32,982 nt of DNA from Chlorobiota bacterium. GTDB lineage: Bacteria; Bacteroidota; Bacteroidia; Bacteroidales; Marinilabiliaceae. The position numbers were made by a program, and so were the translations under genes. How positions within the stretch are numbered: the first letter of the stretch is position 1; the number at the start of each line of letters is the position of its first letter. A model generated the notes under the pieces. It was given only the letters and a program-made list of their open reading frames with translations, searched no databases and was not told where the DNA came from. The stretch covers positions 1 to 32,982 of the forward strand of contig JAADEM010000069.1 of the NCBI GenBank assembly GCA_013153405.1. The letters run 5' to 3'. Below, piece after piece: positions 1 to 7,320 of this stretch.

Positions 1-42
1 TGGTTGTTTGTACATTTAAATTACTGTTCTGAAATTTAATCC

Positions 43-243
43 TCATCGATTAAGATATTCATCTGTTTTGTCTATCTCCAAAACAGTAAGTCTTAACCCG
101 CATGTAGTCCTTAGTTGAGTGATTTCATCACTTTCTAACGACCAATTTGGGTTTATTTTAGTAAAGTGAGAGTGAGGTATGATATCTGTTAAAGATGTTT
201 GAAATACATGTATGGTTAAATGATTTTTACTCATTCCGGCCAA
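43..243 (-). CDS. small hypothetical protein, doubtful
   Basis: An open frame of 66 codons begins 16 bases after the stop of the short-chain dehydrogenase gene and reads in the same direction. Its first codon is TTG; the first ATG is codon 4 (start at 234, 63 residues). An in-frame TAG lies just upstream, so it is not the tail of a longer gene. The product is soluble-looking with no signal peptide or membrane segment, and I recognise no domain. No ribosome binding site or promoter box is visible. It may be a small gene co-transcribed with the dehydrogenase, or a chance frame. Confidence 0.25.
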   Translation of the reverse strand: MAGMSKNHLTIHVFQTSLTDIIPHSHFTKINPNWSLESDEITQLRTTCGLRLTVLEIDKTDEYLNR

Positions 244-259
244 ACAGTTCTAATTAAAA

Positions 260-1087
260 TCATATCTCAACAGGTAATCCTTTTTTTATCCGTTTTCTTA
301 TATTTTTACTAATTCGTTTTTTTATAAGTCCACCAATGAAAGGAGCTGTTAACATTCCTACCAGAAAGCGATTGTATTTTCCTGTAACAATAATTGGTTT
401 GTATTTTTTTGTAAGCCGCTCCCATGACTCTTTCACAACATCTTCCGGGTCCTGCCAGTATTTTTCAGGAACAAAAGAGTAGTCAAAATTCTTCTCTTTG
501 TACTGCTCTGTGTGCATGAACTCTGTACGGGTCACTCCCGGACAAACAGATTGTACTTTTATATTTGTTGCAGCAAGCTCATCGCGCAGCCCGGTTATGA
601 AAGTATTTGCGTATGTTTTAACAGCAGAATAAACCGGATACTGTGCGGTGCTGATAAAAGCAGCTACCGAAGACACAAAAATTATTACTCCCTCTTTCTT
701 TTCTATCATGGCAGGTAATACTGCTCTGGCAAGAACAGTTCCTGCTACTGTCATCAGGTAAACCTGACGTTCAATCAGGTCTTCATCCACTTCATAAAAG
801 AAACCTCTGGTGCCGTATCCTGCTGCATGAATGAATGCATCAGGTGCAGCGTTGTTCAGGAACTCTTTCACCTTGACAACACCTTCGTGCTGCGAAAGGT
901 CTGCGGTAAGTATCTCTGAGTTTACTTTATATTTTGCAGTCAGGTCATTAGCAAGTTCTGTCAGAAGTTTTTCTCTTCTTGCAACAAGTATAAGGTCATA
1001 CCCGAGTGATGCAAGATATCCGGCATAAGTTTTTCCTATTCCGCTTGATGCTCCGGTTATTAGGGCGGTCTTTTTGTTTTGTGTCAT
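260..1087 (-). CDS. short-chain dehydrogenase/reductase (SDR), classical type
   Basis: A 275-residue NAD(P)-dependent oxidoreductase of the classical SDR family. The nucleotide-binding motif TGASSGIG is at residues 11-18, followed by an arginine-rich stretch after beta-2 (ARREK, about 36-40) that usually goes with NADP(H). HAAG (87-90) replaces the usual NNAG. The catalytic Ser is near 139-140 and the YxxxK pair is Y153 and K157. The C-terminal extension is very basic and hydrophobic (about 235-275), as in membrane-associated DltE/YqjQ-type SDRs that act on lipids or steroids. It lies on the same strand 285 bases beyond the LuxC-like reductase, so it could reduce the fatty aldehyde made there; that link is inference. 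The gap contains repeat DNA and no clear promoter. Substrate unknown. Confidence 0.9.
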   Translation of the reverse strand: MTQNKKTALITGASSGIGKTYAGYLASLGYDLILVARREKLLTELANDLTAKYKVNSEILTADLSQHEGVVKVKEFLNNAAPDAFIHAAGYGTRGFFYEVDEDLIERQVYLMTVAGTVLARAVLPAMIEKKEGVIIFVSSVAAFISTAQYPVYSAVKTYANTFITGLRDELAATNIKVQSVCPGVTRTEFMHTEQYKEKNFDYSFVPEKYWQDPEDVVKESWERLTKKYKPIIVTGKYNRFLVGMLTAPFIGGLIKKRISKNIRKRIKKGLPVEI

Positions 1088-1162
1088 TATTGATAGAGTT
1101 CTTCTGTGTTTAGTTACTGATATTCCGGTACTCTGTACCTCTGTTGTATCGTAAAATGTTAC

Positions 1163-1264
1163 TCTACAAATGTTACGCGGCTCTGCCGCTATTAGGTTCA
1201 GGTGCAGAGCACCGATGATATTTGTAGAATCAGAATATCTGATCTAAGCAAGGTGCAGCGCACC
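1163..1264. repeat. intergenic cluster of short palindromes
   Basis: Between the LuxC-like and SDR genes. TCTACAAAT at 1163-1171 is answered by its exact inverse ATTTGTAGA at 1220-1228. Inside are the short palindromes GCGGCTCTGCCGC (1177-1189) and GGTGCAGAGCACC (1201-1213). A further near copy, GGTGCAGCGCACC, lies outside at 1252-1264. This is the build of a dispersed, non-coding palindromic repeat rather than of an operator or terminator (no T-run). From memory, similar elements occur in Bacteroidota intergenic DNA; copy number in this genome cannot be judged from the window. Confidence 0.6.
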
Positions 1265-1329
1265 GCTATATTGGTCTGTGTTGTGAGATTAAAATATTAT
1301 TGAAAATAGTTCCCACGTTGTTTTGATAA

Positions 1330-1359
1330 TGTAGGAACACACGGCCGTGTGTTCCTACA
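1330..1359. repeat. perfect 30-bp palindrome after luxC-like gene
   Basis: The arm TGTAGGAACACACGG (1330-1344) is followed with no spacer by its exact reverse complement (1345-1359). It starts 13 bases beyond the stop codon of the LuxC-like reductase. There is no T-run on either strand, so it is not a standard intrinsic terminator, although a cruciform or mRNA 3'-end stem is possible. The GTAGG...CCTAC ends resemble a widespread class of short intergenic palindromes. Confidence 0.7.
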
Positions 1360-1372
1360 AGATGAATTTATT

Positions 1373-2740
1373 TTACCTGTCCGTACTAACAAATTTCACC
1401 AGACGCGAAAGGTCATACCTTCCTTCATGAGGTGTGTCGGCAGGAAGAAGTCCCATACGGCCTACATCGGTAAGGCGGTCCACTCCTTGCATTGCAAGCT
1501 CGTCCCTGTATTTGTTCAGGTCTTCACGGTCGGAGAATGCTGCTACCATAGTGTAGTGATCGGCATATTTTACGGCATCACCAAGTGAATCAACAGGGAT
1601 AACAAAAAGAGTTCTTCCCAGAGGAGACTGCGCTGTTGCTGTGAAATCCTTTGTCACGATAAGCGTCCAGTCGTGGCTTCCGGGATGATAAACCTTATTG
1701 CCGCTCAGCTCATGCATCATGCGCAGGTGCGATCGTTCACTCTGTCTGTCCAGGCTTTCGCCACCACGTGGATATTCTTTTGCAAACTTTGTGAGTTCAG
1801 ATGCCAGGTTCTCACAAAATTTATCGGTTTCACCTTCAACGAAAACCACCTGAGGAGAGTGACATGCCTGCTGGTCGTGAATAGTAGTGTCTTTTGCCAG
1901 GGCATGAGCAGCTTCGTGAAGTTTGTTGTTATCATTAAGTGTTTTTTTACCAATGAAAACCATACTGCGTTTCGGACCGTAATCAAGAATTTCGAGTCCC
2001 GGACGTGCATGTCGCCAGGCAGCATAAACAGCATCAGAACCACCCCAGACACAAGCAGAGCTGACTCTTTTGTAAATATGCTTTTCTATTTCTGAACCTC
2101 TTTTCCAGTGGAATGCTGAAATTGAACGGGTAAGCGGATGTTCCGGGTCTATTTCCATAAAACTTTTAAGCAAATAATAAGGAGTAACCGGATTAGCCCC
2201 TGCAGTCTTGAGGATATTTAGATTTTTGGTAAGTAAACCTCTTATAAGTGAAACCATTTCTACTCCCGGAACATTTCCTGCAAGAATATGCAGGAAGCTT
2301 CCGCGCGGAACAGCCTTCACTTCGCAACCACCTCTTACAACCCAGTTGTCGAGCATATCGGTACCGCCGAATTCCGTGGCCATAACCTTGTCAATGAATG
2401 TCTCACGACTCATAACCAATGGTATATTCCCAAAATCTTCCAGTAGTTCCTTTTTACTGAACTGGGTGACGTGCATCATTATTTCCAGTGCCTCTTTTTT
2501 CAGGGGATAGTCCGGATCTGCCCACTTTTTACCAACCTCTTCGATGAAACTTATGATTTCATTAATAGGAAGGGTGTTTACAGCTTTTTCATGTTCAAAA
2601 ATATCATTTAAACGGTCTTTGGTGATTTCAGGAGTACGTATAGTAACGCTTCCTGAAATACCTTCATGCTTTGTTATGTTATCTTTGCCAAAAACTTCCC
2701 TTCCTGCAATAACTGCAGGTATATCAATAATTTCTTTCAT
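1373..2740 (-). CDS. LuxC-like acyl-CoA reductase
   Basis: A 455-residue protein of the LuxC family (aldehyde dehydrogenase superfamily), which reduces a fatty acyl thioester to the fatty aldehyde with NADPH. The catalytic Cys is C293 in the motif DQQACHSPQ, matching the DQQAC-SPQ signature of LuxC. The core sequence GSFLHILAGNVPGVEM (about 148-162) and the LKTAGANP segment (about 177-184) fit the cofactor-binding fold. Length is close to the usual 450-480. It follows the LuxE-like gene on the same strand after 130 bases that hold no obvious terminator, so the two are probably co-expressed as synthetase and reductase. No luxA/luxB luciferase or LuxD thioesterase gene is in the window, so light production is not implied. 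Product may be an aldehyde or alcohol for a lipid. Confidence 0.9.
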   Translation of the reverse strand: MKEIIDIPAVIAGREVFGKDNITKHEGISGSVTIRTPEITKDRLNDIFEHEKAVNTLPINEIISFIEEVGKKWADPDYPLKKEALEIMMHVTQFSKKELLEDFGNIPLVMSRETFIDKVMATEFGGTDMLDNWVVRGGCEVKAVPRGSFLHILAGNVPGVEMVSLIRGLLTKNLNILKTAGANPVTPYYLLKSFMEIDPEHPLTRSISAFHWKRGSEIEKHIYKRVSSACVWGGSDAVYAAWRHARPGLEILDYGPKRSMVFIGKKTLNDNNKLHEAAHALAKDTTIHDQQACHSPQVVFVEGETDKFCENLASELTKFAKEYPRGGESLDRQSERSHLRMMHELSGNKVYHPGSHDWTLIVTKDFTATAQSPLGRTLFVIPVDSLGDAVKYADHYTMVAAFSDREDLNKYRDELAMQGVDRLTDVGRMGLLPADTPHEGRYDLSRLVKFVSTDR

Positions 2741-2870
2741 CAGTTTAAAATTTTTCTAGTAGAAAATCTGCTTAAAAAAGGTAATGCATTCATGTGATGC
2801 ACAAACATGTTTTAATCCTCCGTAATGATATATTTACTGATTAAAAACTAATGCCTGTATCATGTGTTTT

Positions 2871-3998
2871 TTAGTTGCTGAGTTGTTCGGACAATTCATC
2901 AACGTGGCGTCCGCATCCTTTTTCCTCAGCCCCCTCAGCTCTTCTTACTTTCGGGGCGAAAGTAGGCCCTACTATTCCGCAGGCGCATTCTTCGAATGGT
3001 CCTGTTTTAATTGAAACAATGTCGTCGGCAATGATAAAACCCGGATATGAGTGAGCAAGCGGATCAATAAATACTGGCAATCCTTCTTCGCCCAGAGGTA
3101 CTTCCTCATCGAGGTTTGACGGGTTGCGGATGCTTATGTAGAAAAATGGAGGAATGTGCTTCATGTGATGTTCACATTCGTTAAACACACCGTTAAGTTC
3201 CGACATTGAATATGTATCTCTTACATTTTCTTCTTTAACGTTGAATGCCTTCATTACTATCTGGTTGAACGTTTCTCGGTCAACTACATCACCTTTGGCA
3301 CTTTTAAAACCACCGCCTGAAGTTACAGCACTGTTTTCGTCCATTGTTAATATTTTATTGCCCGTTTTCATTACATAATCGGCAAGAGCAAGTATTAACA
3401 TCGGTGCACCTCCCAGGTTTACAGGCCTGTCGGTAACACTGTTCAGTTTTTCCACCACTTTCTCAGGATCAAATCCTCCATCCAGTTTCAGGAAAAAATC
3501 GTAGCTTTTGTAATCTTCAAGCGAAATTTTAGCATAGTTGGCTATTGTAAGGTCGCTTATTTCTTCGGGAGAAGGGGACATCATTCCAAGATATCCGGCA
3601 TCTCCTTTACGGAATTTGGCATTACTTTTCAATATCGATTTTCGGGCTCTCTCCAGTGTTATCCGGTCTCTTGGCACCCGACTGCGGTTACCTGAAGTGC
3701 CACTGCTCATGTGTACTTTTACAATGTCTTCTTTGGGAACACTTAACAGATCAAATCCGCCCTTGAAAGCTCTGGTTGATATAACGGGTATACGGTTCAG
3801 GTCATCGTAACTGTTAATGTCTGAAGGCTTGAAGTTTTTTACATCACAAAGTTTTCTCCAAACGGTGTTGTTTTTATAGTGATGCTCAGCAGCTTCAATT
3901 ATTGAACCTGTAAGCAGGTCTTTTCTTTCTGTCTCGGATAAGCTCCACGGATCCTCAATATCAAGGAACTTGTCAATGATAGATTCAGGTTGTCTCAT
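2871..3998 (-). CDS. LuxE-like acyl-protein synthetase
   Basis: A 375-residue member of the LuxE / phenylacetate-CoA-ligase-like adenylating family. It would activate a fatty acid with ATP and pass the acyl group through a Cys to the LuxC reductase. The phosphate-binding signature is SSGTSGNRSRVPRD (98-111). A C-terminal Cys, C362 in GCGRHVDELS, lies where Vibrio LuxE carries its acyl-accepting Cys (position 364 there, established for the family). Two further Cys pairs near the end (ECACGI) are unlike Vibrio LuxE and could bind metal. It is the first gene of the LuxE-LuxC(-SDR) set and has a good promoter 42 bases upstream. Acyl substrate unknown. Confidence 0.88.
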   Translation of the reverse strand: MRQPESIIDKFLDIEDPWSLSETERKDLLTGSIIEAAEHHYKNNTVWRKLCDVKNFKPSDINSYDDLNRIPVISTRAFKGGFDLLSVPKEDIVKVHMSSGTSGNRSRVPRDRITLERARKSILKSNAKFRKGDAGYLGMMSPSPEEISDLTIANYAKISLEDYKSYDFFLKLDGGFDPEKVVEKLNSVTDRPVNLGGAPMLILALADYVMKTGNKILTMDENSAVTSGGGFKSAKGDVVDRETFNQIVMKAFNVKEENVRDTYSMSELNGVFNECEHHMKHIPPFFYISIRNPSNLDEEVPLGEEGLPVFIDPLAHSYPGFIIADDIVSIKTGPFEECACGIVGPTFAPKVRRAEGAEEKGCGRHVDELSEQLSN

Positions 3999-4039
3999 TG
4001 CAAAAATGTTATAAATTAGAATTTCGAAAAACGAAAGTC

Positions 4040-4069
4040 TAAAAGTATAAAAAAGTTTTTAATTGGCAA
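4040..4069 (-). promoter_or_regulatory. Bacteroidota-type promoter for LuxE-like gene
   Basis: On the minus strand a TTG (4069-4067) stands 19 bases before TACTTTTA (4047-4040). This fits the known Bacteroidota pattern, with one mismatch at the last base of TAnnTTTG. Transcription would start near 4033, giving a leader of about 35 bases. Confidence 0.6.
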
Positions 4070-4127
4070 TATTAACACCTGATGAGTGTACATGTGTACT
4101 GGTATCAATAATTCATAAACACAGGAC

Positions 4128-6623
4128 TCAGATATCCAGCTCTACAATGGTTATGCCACTGCCGCCGTACTGTACGTGTTCGTCGCGGAATGATTTAACG
4201 AAAGGAAGAGTACCGAGGTATTCACGAATCATCTGGCGCAGAATTCCGTCGCCTTTGCCGTGAAGTATCTTTACCGTGGGAGTCTCGGCTATGATGGCTT
4301 CATCAAGATGTTGCATTACCCGGTCGATGGCATCATTGGCACGCATTCCTCTGATGTCGATATCGGGTTTGAAATTGAGTTTTGTATTACGTATTCGTTC
4401 TGCAACGCTTGTAGCCGGAGTTGACTGACTGTTGGTTTTTACCTGTTTCTTGTATGCGTTGCTGCTTATTTTTTCAAGGCGTGTAAGCTTTACTGTGGTA
4501 ACCATATTGCCGAATGCCACTACGGCCTCTTTGCCCGTAACGTCGATAACCTCACCCGGTACAGGCTGTCCTTGCAGCTTTACAAAATCGCCTTTACTAA
4601 TGATACCGTCATCTTGTGTTTTAGGTTCTTTGGTTTGTGAATTCTCCTTTTTATTTTTTCTGTCGGCTTTACGGCGTTCCCGTTCTTTCAGTTTTTCAAT
4701 CTTACGGTCGATGCGGCTCTGTTCTTCAGTTTTCCGGTCAAGCTTTTCCTGTTTGAATCTTTCAAGGTCTTTACGAATAGTGCGTGTTTTCTCTTTTTCG
4801 GCCTGTGCTTCACGGATTGCCTTAATGGTGTTTTCAATTTTTTTGTTTGCTTCGGCAAGCATTCTTTCCGCTTCTGTTTTTGCCTGTTCAAGTATCTCTT
4901 TACGTTCTTTTTTTACATCCTGCAAAGCTTTTTGGTACTTACCCAGAGTTTCGGACAGCCGTTTGTCGTTTATGCGGATATTGTTTCTTTTTTGTTCCCA
5001 GTAACGCTTATCACGCACAATTTCGCGAAGGTGTTTGTCGAAATCGATATGTTCCTGGCCTATTTTTTCCTGTGCTTCTTTCAGTATCTCTTCAGGAAGG
5101 CCGATTTTTCTGGCTATCTCAAAAGCAAATGAACTTCCGGGTTGGCCAATCTGTAGTTTAAACAGCGGTTGAATCCTGTGTGTATCGAAAAGCATAGCTC
5201 CGTTTTCGATACCTTCTGTTTCGGTGGCAAAATGCTTCAGGTTGGTGTAGTGGGTTGTTATTACTCCGTAAACCTCCTGTTTGTTTAGTTGTCCGAGTAC
5301 TGCCTCTGCAATGGCGCCTCCCAGCATCGGCTCAGTTCCTGTTCCGAATTCGTCAATCAGAAGAAGAGTTTCTTTGTTGCTGTTGTGGATGAAAAACTTC
5401 ATATTCATCAGGTGTGAGCTGTATGTACTGAGGTCGTTTTCGATACTTTGCTCATCACCCATATCGATGAATATATTTTTGTAAAAACCCATTTTCGACT
5501 GCTCATCAACAGGAACCAGCATTCCGCACTGAAGCATATACTGAAGCAGGCCTACGGTTTGCAGGCAGACTGATTTACCTCCTGCGTTAGGGCCTGAAAT
5601 CAGAAGTATCCTTTTGTCGGGTGTTGTAAGACGGATGTCGAGAGGGACAACCTCTTTTCCTGCTGCTGTGTGCTGCAGATAGAGCAGGGGATGAATTGCC
5701 TGAACCCAGTCGAAATCCGTGGAGTCGGTAATTTCAGGCAGCAGGGCATTTATGTTGAGAGCAAACTTTGCTTTGGCCCTTATGAAATCAATTTCACCCA
5801 GAAATCTGAACGAATCTTTTACGTCATCAATGTAGGGCCTGATAATATCTGCGGTGTCGATTAGTATCTTTACCACTTCGCGGCGTTCGGCATATTCAAG
5901 TTCGCGCACTTCGTTGTTAATCTCTACTACTTCGGCCGGCTCTATGAATGTTGTTTTGCCGGTGGCGGATTCATCGTGAATGATACCATTGATTTTGCGT
6001 TTGTATGCCGAGTTTACGGGAATGACCGCGCGGCCATCGCGAATGGCCACCGAAACATCAGCATCGGTGTAGCCGCTCTTCTTTATCTGTTTCAGAATGG
6101 CCGAAAGTTTACCTGAGATGCTTTGTTGTTTATTTCTGATGTCTCTGCGTATGCGTGCCAGTTCAGGCGACGCATTGTCTTTTATTTTTCCGTGTTTGTT
6201 GAGGATGGAATCAATGCGTTCTATCAGAAGAGGGAAAACCTGAATGTCTTTTGTCTTTTCTTTAAGGTAAGGATATTCATCCTCCTCTTTGCTGCTGAAA
6301 AAATGTGCAATATCTTTTACCGTGGTCAATGACCGTTTTAGCGAAAACAGCTCATCTTCTTCCATAAAACGGCCTTCGACCCGTATGCGGGCAAGTGGTT
6401 CACGCACATCAATGAAGTATCCCAACGGAAAATTCTCTTCTTCCTGTAGAATACGAACAAACTCGGAAGTCTGATACAGAAGTGTTTTTACGAATCCGAA
6501 ATCGGTATAAAACTGCATGGCATCAACCTCTTCTTTGCCAAGAGGGCTGATGCATTGCTCCTTTACCAGCGACCTGATATTCTTAAACTTTATTTTCTGC
6601 TCGAAGCTTTCGGGATATATCAC
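4128..6623 (-). CDS. mutS2: MutS2 family DNA mismatch/recombination and ribosome-rescue ATPase
   Basis: 831 residues when started at the GTG at 6623. The first residues then read (M)IYPESFEQKIKF, matching the usual start of Bacteroidota MutS2. The frame is open to an ATG at 6725, but a -7 box lies inside that extension, so the extra 34 residues are probably untranslated. The MutS core and clamp come first, then the ATPase with Walker A GPNAGGKS (344-351) and Walker B LLLIDEFGTGTEP. A long, highly charged coiled coil follows, then a KOW-like segment and a C-terminal Smr domain (about 750-831) with DIRGMR and the HGKGDG loop. The N-terminal mismatch-recognition domain of MutS is absent, as expected. 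MutS2 acts on branched DNA and, in Firmicutes, on collided ribosomes. Confidence 0.95.
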   Translation of the reverse strand: MIYPESFEQKIKFKNIRSLVKEQCISPLGKEEVDAMQFYTDFGFVKTLLYQTSEFVRILQEEENFPLGYFIDVREPLARIRVEGRFMEEDELFSLKRSLTTVKDIAHFFSSKEEDEYPYLKEKTKDIQVFPLLIERIDSILNKHGKIKDNASPELARIRRDIRNKQQSISGKLSAILKQIKKSGYTDADVSVAIRDGRAVIPVNSAYKRKINGIIHDESATGKTTFIEPAEVVEINNEVRELEYAERREVVKILIDTADIIRPYIDDVKDSFRFLGEIDFIRAKAKFALNINALLPEITDSTDFDWVQAIHPLLYLQHTAAGKEVVPLDIRLTTPDKRILLISGPNAGGKSVCLQTVGLLQYMLQCGMLVPVDEQSKMGFYKNIFIDMGDEQSIENDLSTYSSHLMNMKFFIHNSNKETLLLIDEFGTGTEPMLGGAIAEAVLGQLNKQEVYGVITTHYTNLKHFATETEGIENGAMLFDTHRIQPLFKLQIGQPGSSFAFEIARKIGLPEEILKEAQEKIGQEHIDFDKHLREIVRDKRYWEQKRNNIRINDKRLSETLGKYQKALQDVKKERKEILEQAKTEAERMLAEANKKIENTIKAIREAQAEKEKTRTIRKDLERFKQEKLDRKTEEQSRIDRKIEKLKERERRKADRKNKKENSQTKEPKTQDDGIISKGDFVKLQGQPVPGEVIDVTGKEAVVAFGNMVTTVKLTRLEKISSNAYKKQVKTNSQSTPATSVAERIRNTKLNFKPDIDIRGMRANDAIDRVMQHLDEAIIAETPTVKILHGKGDGILRQMIREYLGTLPFVKSFRDEHVQYGGSGITIVELDI

Positions 6624-6639
6624 GTTCTGTTGTTTTGTG

Positions 6640-6669
6640 CAAAAGTAGTAAAACCTGTGATATAAGAAA
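6640..6669 (-). promoter_or_regulatory. promoter of mutS2
   Basis: TACTTTTG (6647-6640, minus strand) is an exact TAnnTTTG box. The -33 part is weak (TTTC about 18 bases further upstream). The start would fall near 6633, only about 10 bases before the GTG at 6623. This argues for the GTG as the true start and a very short leader. Confidence 0.6.
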
Positions 6670-6765
6670 TGAAAGTCATTAGGATGTTTAAAAAGTAATA
6701 TACCCACGTCATTGTGAGAATTCACTCCGATTTTTGGGCATAATAAGAAAATGACGGAGTATCAG

Positions 6766-6899
6766 CGTCATCGCAATGAGCGTGAGCGAAGAAGCCTGCC
6801 TGGATATTCCTGTCAGACAGGCCCGCCTGATCAAGTCGGGCAGGCGACATCAACCATTTTGAGATTACTTCACCCCGTAAAACGGGGTTCGCAATGATG
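6766..6899. repeat. decayed dispersed palindromic element 1
   Basis: Non-coding. The ends read roughly as inverse copies of a CATTGCGA-type sequence: GTCATCGCAATGAG at the left, TTCGCAATGATG at the right. Internal hairpins include ACCCCGT...ACGGGGT (6872-6888) and GCCTGC / CAGGC / GCCCGCC repeats around 6794-6845. This architecture (CGTCATTGCGA...GAAGCAATCT...TCGCAATGACG) is, from memory, that of a widespread intergenic repeat in Bacteroidota and some other phyla. The short open frame across it (6722-6904) is not a gene. Confidence 0.6.
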
Positions 6900-6937
6900 T
6901 GCAAATTTAACTTGAAACAGATACTTTAAACAATTCC

Positions 6938-7060
6938 GTCACTGTGAGGAGGAACTGTCTGTGCCGATTATTTCGGGAACGAAGCCTGGTTGGAAAATTT
7001 ACTCAGACAGTCCAGTCTGACTAACACAGTATGACAGGCTTTACTTTGTTAGAAGTGACG
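6938..7060. repeat. decayed dispersed palindromic element 2
   Basis: A second, more degraded element 39 bases from the first. CGTCAC at 6938-6943 and GTGACG at 7055-7060 are inverted ends, and TGTGAGGAGGAAC resembles the family's internal GCGAGGAGGAAC block. A CAGACAGTCCAGTCTG-like dyad lies near 6994-7020. It does not overlap a gene and separates the mutS2 promoter from the small RNA locus. Confidence 0.5.
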
Positions 7061-7110
7061 ACTTTGGGTATATCCTTGTGACTAAAAATAAAAAAAATTG
7101 CTTTTAACTA

Positions 7111-7141
7111 TTGACACAGCATTAATATGACCTTACATTTG
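7111..7141 (+). promoter_or_regulatory. promoter of candidate small RNA
   Basis: TTGACA at 7111-7116 and an exact TAnnTTTG box, TACATTTG, at 7134-7141. There are 20 bases between the TTG and the box. This is the best-formed promoter in the window, and no protein gene lies downstream on this strand. Confidence 0.7.
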
Positions 7142-7147
7142 CAGGTA

Positions 7148-7270
7148 CATTAAAAAAACGGCTCTCCTGGTCCCCAAATATAGAAACATTCGGATGTGTG
7201 TAAGGTTTAGGTTAGTTTATTTTTTTCTTCAGAATGTTTCTAGCCTGTCATCCCCTGACAGGCTTTTTTC
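7148..7270 (+). ncRNA. candidate small structured RNA, about 120 nt
   Basis: Defined by a strong promoter (7111-7141), an intrinsic terminator (7243-7269), and an internal 11-bp perfect long-range stem: TAGAAACATTC (7179-7189) pairs with GAATGTTTCTA (7232-7242). The latter ends flush against the terminator stem, so the two helices could stack. The loop of about 42 bases is U-rich and probably single-stranded (available for base-pairing). No credible open frame fits between promoter and terminator. It runs convergently toward the 3' end of the GT2 gene but stops 51 bases short of it. I do not recognise it as 6S, tmRNA, SRP RNA or RNase P RNA; a family-specific Bacteroidota sRNA is the likeliest reading. 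Confidence 0.6.
7243..7270 (+). terminator. intrinsic terminator of the small RNA
   Basis: Perfect 8-bp stem GCCTGTCA (7243-7250) / TGACAGGC (7256-7263) around a 5-base loop, followed by six T (7264-7269). On the other strand no T-run follows the stem, so it serves the plus strand only. Confidence 0.85.
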
Positions 7271-7320
7271 TTTGTTAGAACGTTATGTTTTAGCAGTCCG
7301 GAATTCAGTATCAACGGTAA

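Noticed and set aside
1373-2871. Bioluminescence (lux) operon
   Set aside because: LuxE- and LuxC-like proteins are present, but no luciferase subunits (LuxA/LuxB) or LuxD thioesterase gene is in the window, and the neighbours are unrelated.
4432-5004. 190-codon plus-strand frame opposite mutS2
   Set aside because: It is antisense to the Lys/Glu-rich coiled coil, which produces Ser/Phe/Leu-rich shadow translations.
6722-6904. 60-codon minus-strand frame upstream of mutS2
   Set aside because: It lies across a palindromic repeat element; the translation merely reads through the inverted repeats.
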